Assembly: GCA_034521755.1 (NCBI GenBank)
Contig: JAXHMB010000001.1
Location: forward strand, 372,001-436,000
Source: JAXHMB01 sp034521755
Lineage (GTDB): Bacteria > Bacteroidota > Rhodothermia > Balneolales > Balneolaceae
Direction: 5' to 3'
DNA length: 64,000 nt
Below are positions 8,685 to 18,501 of this stretch, in pieces (the first letter of the stretch is position 1; the number at the start of each line of letters is the position of its first letter). The notes under the pieces are model-generated. The model saw only the letters and a list, made by a program, of their open reading frames with translations. It was not told the DNA's origin and searched no databases. The position numbers and the translations under genes were made by a program.

Positions 8685-9602
8685 TTAGTTTGATTCAAGA
8701 GTGTCAGTTTTTTCATTCGAAATATTTGAAGTATTCTTTTTTAGAACGTTATAAATAGTAATTTCATTATTCGACTGAGCCTTAAGATAAAGATTCTTTA
8801 CATAGGAACTGAAATGTCTATTTCGCTTATCTAAAACAAGCCATTCTTTAATTTGCTCAATAAGCCAATCAAGGTCAGGATGTTCTCCAGCTGCCCTTGA
8901 ATCCATCAGTTGTACAAAATGATAGTTCTCACCAATCCTGCGGATTACCGATCTCTCTGTATGTCCTATACGCCTTAGGTAATCATTCATGATATCTAAA
9001 TCTGAAAGTGCAATTGAAATAGGCCAGTACTGTTCGGATGACCGAATAGCTGCCTCAGGATTTATAGAGTAATCGCGTGCCACTTCAGGCCATGAGATAC
9101 CTCGGGCAAGATCTCTCCTTGCGGCCCGTGCCGACTCTAAATCGTTAGTCTCAATATGCCTGAATTTTACAAAACGTTCATTCAAGATAAACTGATCCTT
9201 ATGAGCCTGATAATAATTCTGAGCTTCTTGATCTGATATTTTTAAGTTATTGTTAAACTTTTGAAGAATAGCTTCTTTTAATGCTTGTTTTAAAATCTCT
9301 TCCTCAGCTTTTTGAATTCGTTTACGTACCTCTTCGCTTTGGGCTAGTTGTAATCTTTGTGCTTCCTGCAGTACTATCTGACGCTCAATCCATTTTTCAC
9401 GATAATCACTTAAAGCCTTAATACTATCCTGAGACAAAACAAATTCAGGTATTTCATTTATTGCTTCATCTAAAGTAAGGTATTCATTTCCTACCCGGGC
9501 AAGTTCTTTAGCATCAGAATCTCGGCCATTAGAATTACAGCCTCCGAAAGCAAAGGCTGTAACAGTTATTAATAAGAAGAATTTTATTAACTGCTCAATC
9601 AT
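8685..9602 (-). CDS. PpiC/SurA-like lipoprotein
   Basis: A 305-residue exported lipoprotein with a lipobox ending FGGC, then a SurA-N-like helical region with IPEFVLSQDS and a long charged helix. A parvulin-like segment begins near FVKFRHIE and continues with the typical ARRDLARGISWPEVARDYS. The PPIase strands are weakly conserved compared with the downstream 459-residue partner, so a chaperone role without strong isomerase activity is likely. It starts two bases before the nucleoside transporter stop and is followed 4 bases later by the SurA-like gene. The two are probably a lipid-anchored and a soluble periplasmic chaperone made together. Confidence 0.75.
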   Translation of the reverse strand: MIEQLIKFFLLITVTAFAFGGCNSNGRDSDAKELARVGNEYLTLDEAINEIPEFVLSQDSIKALSDYREKWIERQIVLQEAQRLQLAQSEEVRKRIQKAEEEILKQALKEAILQKFNNNLKISDQEAQNYYQAHKDQFILNERFVKFRHIETNDLESARAARRDLARGISWPEVARDYSINPEAAIRSSEQYWPISIALSDLDIMNDYLRRIGHTERSVIRRIGENYHFVQLMDSRAAGEHPDLDWLIEQIKEWLVLDKRNRHFSSYVKNLYLKAQSNNEITIYNVLKKNTSNISNEKTDTLESN

Positions 9603-9603
9603 A

Positions 9604-10938
9604 TTAAAAAAGCATACCTGCTATTGTTGCGGTCATGAGATTAGCCATAGTTCCTGCTGCAACAGCTTTAACTCCAAGTTTTGCTAAATCAGATTTTCTG
9701 CTTGGTGCAAGCCCTCCAATTCCTCCAATTTGTATTGCAATAGAAGAAAAGTTGGCAAATCCACAAAGTGCAAAGGTTGCCATAGTAGTTGTTTTAGCAG
9801 TAAGCATTCCATTACTAACCATATCAGATAACTGTAAATAAGCTACAAATTCATTGAGAACAATTTTAGTGCCAATCAATGAACCTAAATTTGTAATGTC
9901 TTGCCAAGGTATTCCAATAAGCCAAGCGATAGGAGCCAGGATCCAGCCCAATACAGTTTCGATCCTAAGAGTTCCGCCAGGTACCATACTATTGATACCT
10001 GTAAGTCCTCCAAACCACTCTAACGCATAATTGCCCATTGCTAATAAAGCAATGAATGCCAACAACATAGCACCAACATTAGCAGCAAGTTTTAAACCTG
10101 TTGTAGCCCCACTCGCGGCTGCATCAATTCCATTGGCATCAGAAGATTCAATTTGAGCTTCTACATCACCTTTAGTTTCAGGCTCACCGGTCTCGGGAAA
10201 CAATATTTTTGCAATTACCAATGCCGCAGGCGCTGCCATTAAACTTGCACCAAGCAATTGTTCGGCAAAAAGCTGTTGCCCAACTTCAAGGGCCACATTA
10301 TTTGCCTGGGCATATGAATTGCCCAACATTTGTACATAGGCAGCCATAACACCTCCGGCAATAGTTGCCATACCACCCGTCATTACAGCCATAAGCTCTG
10401 AAATAGTCATCTTTTTAATAAATGGCTCAACTACAAGAGGGGCTTCTGTTTGTCCTACAAAAATATTTGAGATTACAGAAAGAGATTCGGCACCAGAGGT
10501 ACCCATAAGTTTTTGCATACCTCTAGCCATGTACCTTACCACCCATTGCAAAATTCCATAGTGGTATAAAATGGAAGTTAGAGAAGCAAAAAATATAATA
10601 GTGGGGAGGACCTGGAAAGCAAAAAAGTTGCCCAGGCTATTCTCCATACCGGGACTTCTTGCCAGGTCACCAAATATGAATTCAGCACCTTCTGTAGTAA
10701 AATCCAATACCAGGACAAAAAATCCCGAAACCCAACTAAATAAAGCCTTAGGCCAGCCTAAGGGTGCAAAAAACTCAGCAAGGTATGCTCCCTTTAAAAT
10801 AAAGATAGCCAGGATAAGCTGTATGCCCAGCCCAACTCCAACCAATCGCCAACTGATATTCTTTCTATTATTACTAAATGCATAGGCAAGAGCTATAATG
10901 GAAGCCATGCCAACCATACCTCTGAGAATATCAATCAT
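9604..10938 (-). CDS. Concentrative nucleoside transporter (CNT/NupC family)
   Basis: Inner-membrane, cation-coupled nucleoside importer. The 444 residues hold about ten hydrophobic segments and the CNT signature QTEAPLVVEPF. The C-terminal gate region FANFSSIAIQIGGIG is also typical. A hydrophilic insert (about residues 246-275, GEPETKGDVEAQ) separates the two halves. It overlaps tdk by eight bases. Coupling nucleoside import to thymidine phosphorylation makes sense as a salvage unit, but the substrate range is inferred. Confidence 0.92.
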   Translation of the reverse strand: MIDILRGMVGMASIIALAYAFSNNRKNISWRLVGVGLGIQLILAIFILKGAYLAEFFAPLGWPKALFSWVSGFFVLVLDFTTEGAEFIFGDLARSPGMENSLGNFFAFQVLPTIIFFASLTSILYHYGILQWVVRYMARGMQKLMGTSGAESLSVISNIFVGQTEAPLVVEPFIKKMTISELMAVMTGGMATIAGGVMAAYVQMLGNSYAQANNVALEVGQQLFAEQLLGASLMAAPAALVIAKILFPETGEPETKGDVEAQIESSDANGIDAAASGATTGLKLAANVGAMLLAFIALLAMGNYALEWFGGLTGINSMVPGGTLRIETVLGWILAPIAWLIGIPWQDITNLGSLIGTKIVLNEFVAYLQLSDMVSNGMLTAKTTTMATFALCGFANFSSIAIQIGGIGGLAPSRKSDLAKLGVKAVAAGTMANLMTATIAGMLF

Positions 10939-11581
10939 GAGTTTCTTCTAGCTTATTATTGTTGTCGGTTTCTGGTTTAGTCAGTGGTTCAACAGGTTTA
11001 CCCCGCCGCTTATCAACCGGGGGACGAAAACACTGCCTTGACCTTGGTTCGTAAGCTTCATTTTCACCAACTAACACTCTGTCTTTATTTTCTACTACAC
11101 GTTGTGAATAATGTGCCATCATGCCGCTTTCGGCACATATTGCATGAAGCTTGGTTACATACTCAGCAATTGCAAGCAGCTGTGGCATGGGCTCAAAGGG
11201 GTTGCCCTCAAAATCCATATCAAGGCCGGCTGTGATGACGCGCTTACCATCATTTGCTAAAGTATTCGCAACTTCAATCACGCGATTATCAAAAAATTGG
11301 ACTTCATCAATACATACCACCCGGGCATTAGCCGTTAAAAGGACAATTTGATCGGCGGTGTCTACTATAATACTTGGCAGTGCATTCTCATTGTGAGAAA
11401 CAATTTCGTCTTCACTATACCGATTATCGATGGCCGGCTTAACGATTACCACATTTTGACCAGCTATATGAGCACGTTTAGCTCTGCGGATAAGTTCCTC
11501 AGTTTTTCCACTGAACATACCACCACAAATAACTTCTATCCAGCCGGCATGCTGGGGAACAAATGATGGTTCGTTAAGCAT
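10931..11581 (-). CDS. tdk: Thymidine kinase (type II) with altered zinc knuckle
   Basis: Phosphorylates thymidine (and deoxyuridine) with ATP for dTMP salvage. The 216 residues include P-loop GGMFSGKT (20-27), the catalytic-base motif CIDEVQFF, the DMDFEGNPF loop and the lasso YSQR. In the usual enzyme two CxxC/H pairs bind structural zinc. Here they read CAES (149-152) and SRQC (181-184), so one cysteine of each pair is serine. The C-terminus has a Pro/Lys-rich tail. It is the first gene of the six-gene reverse operon and overlaps the transporter gene that imports its substrate. Confidence 0.93.
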   Translation of the reverse strand: MLNEPSFVPQHAGWIEVICGGMFSGKTEELIRRAKRAHIAGQNVVIVKPAIDNRYSEDEIVSHNENALPSIIVDTADQIVLLTANARVVCIDEVQFFDNRVIEVANTLANDGKRVITAGLDMDFEGNPFEPMPQLLAIAEYVTKLHAICAESGMMAHYSQRVVENKDRVLVGENEAYEPRSRQCFRPPVDKRRGKPVEPLTKPETDNNNKLEETHD

Positions 11582-11790
11582 AGTTAAAGATAGTTTATTG
11601 AGCTACTTGCAAAGCTTTGAATATATCCCAGTAGTACTAAAAATGAAAAGAAGAAATGTACAAATACTTTCTTGTTTTTATAAATAGAGTATCCGGTAAT
11701 ATCTACTTCTTTGCATATAAAGTATCTCTTACTTTTTAAAACAATTGTGTTAAATTGATTTTCAATTTAAATAAATACGGGATAGTGATT

Positions 11791-14700
11791 ATGGATCGTT
11801 TCAAGAACATGCTTTTTATAGCCATTCTGATCGTTGGTTTTGCCATAAAAGGGCACTCCGAAACAATAGAATTACCAAATATTAAGCCTATACTGATAAG
11901 TTTTCAGACTGATACAACCGATACGGTTGCTTCAGATTCTTTAGAAAAAGACAATAATAAAGACCTTCCACTTAAAGCAGAACGTACCATTTCTTTTAAC
12001 ACTACGGAAGGTACCTGGATGTCTGTCGATGTGAGTCCTGACGGTCAAACCATTGCCTTCGATCTTTTTGGCGATATTTACACCATGCCGATTGAGGGGG
12101 GAGAAGCTGAATTACTTCTTGGCGGAATGGCTTTTGAAACACATCCAAGATACAGTCCTGATGGAAGATATTTACTATTTACCTCTGACAGAGATGGAGC
12201 TGACAATGCTTGGTACATAGATCTTGAAGCAGAGCACGAAGATGACAAGTTTCATCAAGTTACAGATGGTAACAATGAAATACCGTCAGCAGCATGGTCG
12301 CCCGACGGAGATTATATCGTAGTTGCAAAGGGAGGGCTCACCAATAAACTATGGATGTATCACAAAGATGGTGGATCCGGGCAACAAATTATTGAAGAAC
12401 CCGGTCAGCTTAAAACTATTGATCCCGCTTTTGGCCATGAAGGTCGATTTATTTACTATTCTCAGAGAAATGGCGCCTGGAACTACAATGCTCAATTACC
12501 TCAATATCAAATTGCTGTTTATGATCGTGAAAATGGAGAACGTAGTACGATTACGTCTCGCTATGGTTCCGCATTTACACCAACTCTTTCCAGCAATGGC
12601 AGATATATGGTATATGGATCTCGTTACGAAGCTAAGACTGGCTTGGTAATTCGCGATTTGTCAAATGGCAGCGAACGTTGGTTGGCCTATCCGGTACAGC
12701 GAGATGACCAAGAATCAATTGCCACTATGGGCGTCTATCCAGGCATGTCATTCACACCGGATAACAAAGCAGTAATAGCTTTTTATGGGGGCAAAATATG
12801 GCGTATTCCTGTTGGTGGAGGAGAAGCAGAAGAAATTCCATTTTCGGTGGACGTAGAACAAGAGTTAGGCCCACAGCTCGAGTTTAAGTATCCCATTGAA
12901 GACAAGGAAGAGGTTGCAGCTACACAAATCCGAGATGCCATACCTTCTCCGGATGGAAACCAGCTGGCCTTTACTGTTTTAAATCGGCTATATGTAATGG
13001 ATTATCCCGATGGTACGCCACGCAGACTTACTGATAACAATATGACTGAAGCTAATCCTGCATGGTCGCCAAATGGGAAGTGGATTGTGTATGCTACCTG
13101 GGATGGCAAAGAAGGGCACCTTTATAAAATTGAACCTAACAAGCGACGTCCAAAACCAGAAAAACTTACGAATGAACCTGCAATATATGGCTATCCGGCA
13201 TGGTCTTATAACAGCGACCGCATTGTATTTCTTAAAGGCTCGGCTTATGACTATCAAACCAGCAGTTCCTCCTACGCTTTCTTTGGTTCATTAGACGACA
13301 TTATGTGGATATCACCAAATGGCGACAAACAAAACTTCGTAGCCAAAGCTAACGGTCGAAGCAATCCTCACTTTGTAAAAAAGAATGATCGAATTTATAT
13401 GAATCGCGGCAATGATCTTATTTCAATAAGGTGGGACGGCACCGATGAAGAAGCACATGCAGAAGTAACTGGTATTCGCACGTATGGTTTTGGCAGCCTG
13501 GAAGGCAAAGTTATTTCTGAACATCTGGATCCTTCTATTCTCCACCAAGATGGAAATCCCGAAGAACCCACCCCACCAAGTGGAGCTTCTATCATAACAA
13601 TGGCACCGGAAGGAGATCAGGCATTAGCTCAAATCAACAATGAAATTTATACACTGACAATCCCTAAACTGGGTGAAGCACCAACAATTAATATCTCCCG
13701 TCCCGATAATGCTAAATTCCCGGCTAAGAAGCTTACAACTATTGGCGGACAATTCCCCGCATGGGCATCAGATGGCCGCTCGGTACATTGGTCTATTGGT
13801 AATGCACATTTGGTATATAATCTGGATGATGCCAAAGCGTTTGCCGACAGTGTTAAAGCAGCCAAAAGGATAGAGGAAGAAAAAAAGGAAGAGGCTAAAG
13901 CCGATACCTCTGATACGAATGTAGAAAAGGATGAAGACAGTAAAAAAGAGGATAAAAAACCAGATACTTATAAACCCGAAGAACACCGGGTTGAGGTTGT
14001 CTATGAAAAAGATATTCCTGAGGGTATGGCTTTGCTACAGGGAGCAAGAATAATAACTATGGATGGCGATGAAGTTATTGAAAATGGTGATATTCTTATC
14101 CAGAACAACCGCATTAAAGCAGTAGGGGATAGTGGATCTCTTGATGTACCATCAGGAACAGAAGTCATCAATGTTTCAGGAAAAACTATTATACCTGGTT
14201 TTGTAGATACGCATGCACATTTGCGACCGTCCTTTGGTATCCACAAAACAGAATCGTGGGCTTACACTGCCAATCTTGCTTATGGTGTAACAACCACTCG
14301 CGATCCTCAGACTGGAACAACCGATGTACTAACTTATGGAGACATGGTTGACTCAGGTGAAATGCTTGGTCCACGCATTTATTCTACAGGTCCAGGTGTT
14401 GGTTTCTGGGCCTATAATATCCGTGATCTGGACCATGCTCGAGATGTGCTTAAACAATATAGCAAGTATTATCATACCAAATATATCAAGATGTACATCA
14501 CTGGAAATCGCAAGCAGCGACAGTGGATTATTATGGCCGCTAACGAGCAGGATATTATGCCAACTACTGAAGGGGCACTCGACTGGAAGCTTAACATGAC
14601 ACAACTTATCGACGGTTATCCAGGGCATGAACATTCATATCCTATTTATCCGATTTATAAGGATGTAATTGAGCTTACAGCGCAGTCTAAAATGGCTTAT

Positions 14701-15282
14701 ACCCCTACATTACTTGTTTCATATGGCGGGCCATGGGCAGAAAACTATTATTATGCCACAGAAAATGTATATAATGATCCCAAACTTTCTTATTTCACTC
14801 CATATTCTGATCTAGCACCAAAATCACGTCGCCGTGGATTCTGGGCTATGGAAGAAGAACATGTTTTCCAAAAACATGCTGTATTTACCAATGATCTCGT
14901 TGAAGCGGGTGGACTAGCAGGTGTAGGAAGTCACGGGCAATTACAGGGATTAGGTTATCACTGGGAGCTATGGTCTGTGCAGGCGGGAGGCATGAGTGAA
15001 CTAAATGCCTTGCGTACAGCAACCATTCTTGGTGCCCAATCTCTGGGTCTGGATGGCGATTTGGGTTCTATTGAGCCCGGGAAACTGGCAGATTTGGTAA
15101 TCCTGGATGAGAATCCTCTGGATAACATTCGTAATACCAATACAATACTTCAAGTAATGAAGAATGGAAGATTGTATGAAGGAGATACGCTCAATGAGAT
15201 TTATCCCCGGCAGCAACAAGCAGGACTATTTTGGTGGAAACAGGACAAACCTGAAAATAAATTACCCGGAATTAAAAAATAA
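11791..15282 (+). CDS. Secreted WD40/PD40-propeller amidohydrolase
   Basis: A 1163-residue exported protein. After a signal peptide, TolB/PD40-type propeller repeats fill about residues 65-680 (SPDGQTIAFD, SPDGRYLLFTSDRDG, SPNGKWIVYATWDG). A Lys/Glu-rich linker follows (about 695-745), then an amidohydrolase domain from about 765. Metal ligands HAH (H808, H810) sit in GFVDTHAHL, and the end carries GSIEPGKLADLVILDENPL. I chose ATG 11791 over an in-frame TTG at 11755 because it directly precedes the signal peptide. Members of this family are often annotated as imidazolonepropionase- or dipeptidase-like; the substrate is unknown. A terminator follows. Confidence 0.88.
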   Translation: MDRFKNMLFIAILIVGFAIKGHSETIELPNIKPILISFQTDTTDTVASDSLEKDNNKDLPLKAERTISFNTTEGTWMSVDVSPDGQTIAFDLFGDIYTMPIEGGEAELLLGGMAFETHPRYSPDGRYLLFTSDRDGADNAWYIDLEAEHEDDKFHQVTDGNNEIPSAAWSPDGDYIVVAKGGLTNKLWMYHKDGGSGQQIIEEPGQLKTIDPAFGHEGRFIYYSQRNGAWNYNAQLPQYQIAVYDRENGERSTITSRYGSAFTPTLSSNGRYMVYGSRYEAKTGLVIRDLSNGSERWLAYPVQRDDQESIATMGVYPGMSFTPDNKAVIAFYGGKIWRIPVGGGEAEEIPFSVDVEQELGPQLEFKYPIEDKEEVAATQIRDAIPSPDGNQLAFTVLNRLYVMDYPDGTPRRLTDNNMTEANPAWSPNGKWIVYATWDGKEGHLYKIEPNKRRPKPEKLTNEPAIYGYPAWSYNSDRIVFLKGSAYDYQTSSSSYAFFGSLDDIMWISPNGDKQNFVAKANGRSNPHFVKKNDRIYMNRGNDLISIRWDGTDEEAHAEVTGIRTYGFGSLEGKVISEHLDPSILHQDGNPEEPTPPSGASIITMAPEGDQALAQINNEIYTLTIPKLGEAPTINISRPDNAKFPAKKLTTIGGQFPAWASDGRSVHWSIGNAHLVYNLDDAKAFADSVKAAKRIEEEKKEEAKADTSDTNVEKDEDSKKEDKKPDTYKPEEHRVEVVYEKDIPEGMALLQGARIITMDGDEVIENGDILIQNNRIKAVGDSGSLDVPSGTEVINVSGKTIIPGFVDTHAHLRPSFGIHKTESWAYTANLAYGVTTTRDPQTGTTDVLTYGDMVDSGEMLGPRIYSTGPGVGFWAYNIRDLDHARDVLKQYSKYYHTKYIKMYITGNRKQRQWIIMAANEQDIMPTTEGALDWKLNMTQLIDGYPGHEHSYPIYPIYKDVIELTAQSKMAYTPTLLVSYGGPWAENYYYATENVYNDPKLSYFTPYSDLAPKSRRRGFWAMEEEHVFQKHAVFTNDLVEAGGLAGVGSHGQLQGLGYHWELWSVQAGGMSELNALRTATILGAQSLGLDGDLGSIEPGKLADLVILDENPLDNIRNTNTILQVMKNGRLYEGDTLNEIYPRQQQAGLFWWKQDKPENKLPGIKK

Positions 15283-15288
15283 TTTTTT

Positions 15289-15320
15289 AGGCTGCTAAAA
15301 TGAGCAGCCTTTTTATTTTT
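15289..15320 (+). terminator. Rho-independent terminator after the amidohydrolase gene
   Basis: An 8-bp perfect stem, AGGCTGCT (15289-15296) with AGCAGCCT (15303-15310), encloses a 6-base loop and is followed by a T-rich tract. It lies 7 bases after the amidohydrolase stop. Confidence 0.85.
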
Positions 15321-15397
15321 TACGGGATTTTTCGTAGACCTCAATGTATTGTTCTGGAGTTAGCGAACCCACTAATTCAGCTTTGCTAAGCTTTAAT

Positions 15398-18136
15398 TTA
15401 ATTATCGTTATTATCCAGAAGTGATTCTATCTCATCCATCTTTTGCCCGAAGAGTTCCCAGTCACCATTTCTGAGTGCTTCTTGGGCTTCATTCCATAAT
15501 GTTTTAAAGTTCTCCCATTCAGCGGAAATAGCTGGCGAAGGCTGAGAAGTAATGTCCTGAATCTGAGCACTATCTGGTCTTGCTATCTGTTCGGTAGAAG
15601 CCATAATTCGCTCTTCCGGCTGTTCTCCAAAGAGTGATTCCAGTGCCAGGTCAAGTGTGGGTTCCATAACCACTCTTTCTCCAACCGTGACGATAACCCG
15701 CTGAAGCTGAGGGATGTCCACACCTTCAGCTATAAGGAATACAGGCTCCACGTAAATAAAGGAATCTTCAATAGGAATAATCATCAGGTTGCCGCGAATA
15801 ACCCGTGAACCACGCTGATCCCAAAGGGCTAATTGCCTGGAAATTTCCGTATCCTGATCAATCTTGGCTTCAATCTGAGCCGGACCAAAGATAAGACGTT
15901 CTTTAGGGAGCTTGAATACCTCCACTTCGCCATATTGGGGAAAGTCTGATTTGGCCGCCATCCAGGCAATCATGTTATCCCGGTTATTAGGTGTTAAAGG
16001 ACTAATCAAGATATACTGAAGCTCATCATCACCCGGCAGCTTGCTAAGTACATAATAGGGTTCCATCTTAATCTGTTGCCCACCATATTTTTCATTGGGT
16101 CGCGTCCAAAGGTCTTCATTATTATAAAATACCTGGGGATCTGTCATATGGTAGGTATTAAAAATCTCCATCTGTACTTCAAAAAGCATTTCAGGATACT
16201 TAATATGTGACTTTATTCCTTCAGGCATCTCATCTAAAGGTTTAAACATATCCGGAAAAATATCACGGTATACACTTAGGATTGGATCTTCATCGTCAAC
16301 TGCATAAAAGTCAACAGTGCCGTTATAAGCATCTACCACTACTTTTACTGAATTCCTGATATAGTTTAATTGTCCATTAAATCGTTCACTGTATGGATAG
16401 TGAGGAGAGGTGGTATAAGCATCTTGAATCCATTTAAGCTTACCATCTACAAGTACCATATAAGGATCGTCTTGAAACTCAAGAAATGGAGCTATTCGAC
16501 GGACTCGTTCACTTACACTTCTCCAGAATTGTATCTTGCTTCCTTCCCGAATGTAATCGGTAAGAAAGAGATTGATATCTCCAAACTTCCAGGAAAACAG
16601 AACCTTCTCAAAAAATCCATCAATAGATATACCGCCAGCTCCATCATAGTTGGTATAGATATTTTCATCCCCACTTGGATAATCTAATTCTTTGATATTT
16701 GTGTTAACCAGTTTATAGCTTGGATCATGATCACCATAATAGATGCCTGCCTGTTCTACTTTAAGATCAAGTTCTGAAACAGGAGGGAGGTCTTTAATAA
16801 TCATTCGAGGATCACCCTGGGCACCGATTTGTGCAACCGGACTCATAACCAACCCATATCCATGAGTGTATTGAAGATGTCTGTTAACCCATGTATTTGC
16901 TTGTGCCGGAAGCTCATCAGACAATTCCCGGGCAGCAACCATCATTTGCAGGTATCCCTCTTCAGTTTGATAACGATCAAGAGTTACATTGTAAAATTGG
17001 TAATAAAGCCTTATTTCTTGCAATTGACGATAGGTCTGTATAACCAGACGCGGATCCCAAAGCCGTATGTTTTGAAGGGTAGCAGTGTTTTGCTGCAGTT
17101 TAGGCCAGGTGAGTGTATCCCGGGCATTATACTCTCGTTCCTGTATTTGATCTAGTTTATAGGCTTGTCTTGTTTGCTTAATATTCTCTTCCAAATGGGG
17201 TGATTCCAGCTGCAACTCGTTAGGTTCCACCATAAATTTTTGAACAGCTGTAGGCAACAAGCCTTGTCCCAGAAACCCAATCACAATTGTTGCCAATCCT
17301 CCCACAATCAACCATTTAAATTTGGCTTTGTAAAATTGGAAAAATGCGATTCCAGCCAATAGAAGACAGAGTATACACATCACCCATAAAGTGGGCAGCA
17401 CAACGTTAAGATCAGTGTATCCGGCACCAAACACTACACCCGTTTGATTATAAAGTAGGTTATACCGTTCAAGGTAATAGCCCCATGACATTAACAGTAG
17501 CCAGAATCCAATATTCAGGCTCAAGTGTTTGGTTACCGTAGACCTGGCTTGAATGTTACTTGTACCCTGAATTGAAAGTGAACCTGAATAAACATAAAAC
17601 ACTAATAAAATCAGTGTGATAAAGAAAACAAGTACAATGATGCTGTTCTGTATTATTTCAATGAATGGAAGCCGGAACAAATAAAAACCCAAATCATGAC
17701 CGAAAATAGGATCAACCTGGCCAAACGTTTCACTCCAGTGAAAACGGAAGTAGGAGTCCCAGCGCATAAAGAATGCAAAAGAGAAAAAGAAACTAATGAG
17801 CGTTCCAATAGTAAATAGTAAATTCCGAACCTGTTTAAAACTGAATCGGTCGAGATTGAGTTGTGCCAGTGGTGAGTTGGCGAAACTAATTCCCTGAAAC
17901 CGCTTTGCCAAATAATGCATATTGGGTAACACATATAACAAAGCTATGCCAAAAGCTCCCGTGAAGAGCAGTATCTGGGTTTTCTTAATTGTCCAAAAAA
18001 CTTCATCATAGCCCAGATTATCCAGCCACAGCCATTCAACAATCCAGTCAGAAAGAGCTCCGATAATAAGTATGAAAACAAAAATTGCTCCGATCCAAAA
18101 TTTAAGTGACGACTTAGGTTTTAGTGATTTTGCCAT
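15398..18136 (-). CDS. UPF0182 family membrane protein
   Basis: A 912-residue protein of the UPF0182 (COG1615) family, whose function is unknown. The first third carries about seven membrane segments (from residue 10 on, including WIVEWLWLDNLGYDEVFWT in the first loop). The large extracytoplasmic part has the hallmark motifs INRHLQYTHGYG-like (here VNRHLQYTHGYG), ELDYPSG, and the QLTPRNRDNMIAWMAA-like (SPLTPNNRDNMIAWMAA) stretch. The C-terminus contains a Glu-rich helical tail. It is convergent with the amidohydrolase gene and about 50 bases downstream of a small membrane protein gene. Confidence 0.9.
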   Translation of the reverse strand: MAKSLKPKSSLKFWIGAIFVFILIIGALSDWIVEWLWLDNLGYDEVFWTIKKTQILLFTGAFGIALLYVLPNMHYLAKRFQGISFANSPLAQLNLDRFSFKQVRNLLFTIGTLISFFFSFAFFMRWDSYFRFHWSETFGQVDPIFGHDLGFYLFRLPFIEIIQNSIIVLVFFITLILLVFYVYSGSLSIQGTSNIQARSTVTKHLSLNIGFWLLLMSWGYYLERYNLLYNQTGVVFGAGYTDLNVVLPTLWVMCILCLLLAGIAFFQFYKAKFKWLIVGGLATIVIGFLGQGLLPTAVQKFMVEPNELQLESPHLEENIKQTRQAYKLDQIQEREYNARDTLTWPKLQQNTATLQNIRLWDPRLVIQTYRQLQEIRLYYQFYNVTLDRYQTEEGYLQMMVAARELSDELPAQANTWVNRHLQYTHGYGLVMSPVAQIGAQGDPRMIIKDLPPVSELDLKVEQAGIYYGDHDPSYKLVNTNIKELDYPSGDENIYTNYDGAGGISIDGFFEKVLFSWKFGDINLFLTDYIREGSKIQFWRSVSERVRRIAPFLEFQDDPYMVLVDGKLKWIQDAYTTSPHYPYSERFNGQLNYIRNSVKVVVDAYNGTVDFYAVDDEDPILSVYRDIFPDMFKPLDEMPEGIKSHIKYPEMLFEVQMEIFNTYHMTDPQVFYNNEDLWTRPNEKYGGQQIKMEPYYVLSKLPGDDELQYILISPLTPNNRDNMIAWMAAKSDFPQYGEVEVFKLPKERLIFGPAQIEAKIDQDTEISRQLALWDQRGSRVIRGNLMIIPIEDSFIYVEPVFLIAEGVDIPQLQRVIVTVGERVVMEPTLDLALESLFGEQPEERIMASTEQIARPDSAQIQDITSQPSPAISAEWENFKTLWNEAQEALRNGDWELFGQKMDEIESLLDNNDN

Positions 18137-18189
18137 GGTGTTTTATTTTAAAAATGCTTCCTAAAAATAGTTTATAAATATTATGAATA

Positions 18190-18420
18190 TTATTCCTCTT
18201 TCATTAATTGTTTTTGACGATACATATCAATTAAAAGCCAGCAAAGAGGATAGGGAGGAAATACTACTGAAAGACCAAGCTTAATTTTTTTCTTGGGATG
18301 CTCGGGCATTTGTACCATTCCTGCAATACCTGCTATCCAAAAGACAAAAAGCAAGAATCCGGCGAATGCAAGCACAATTGATCCAAAGAATCCAAAGTTA
18401 TTGTAAAAGGTTTGAAGCAT
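18190..18420 (-). CDS. Small membrane protein, unknown
   Basis: A 76-residue protein with a first membrane segment at about 11-35 (FFGSIVLAFAGFLLFVFWIAG), a basic loop PKKKIK, and a second hydrophobic segment (LGLSVVFPPYPLCWLLIDMY). It ends in a charged tail. I recognise no family. It lies 53 bases upstream of the UPF0182 gene on the same strand and is probably cotranscribed with it. A divergent arrangement with der gives an 81-base shared regulatory gap. Confidence 0.65.
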   Translation of the reverse strand: MLQTFYNNFGFFGSIVLAFAGFLLFVFWIAGIAGMVQMPEHPKKKIKLGLSVVFPPYPLCWLLIDMYRQKQLMKEE

Positions 18421-18501
18421 GAGAATATATTCAACTTTAAGCTGTTAATTCGTTATTTTCTTGGCTTGTCATTAACATAAGAATATAACAAATAATTTTA
18501 C

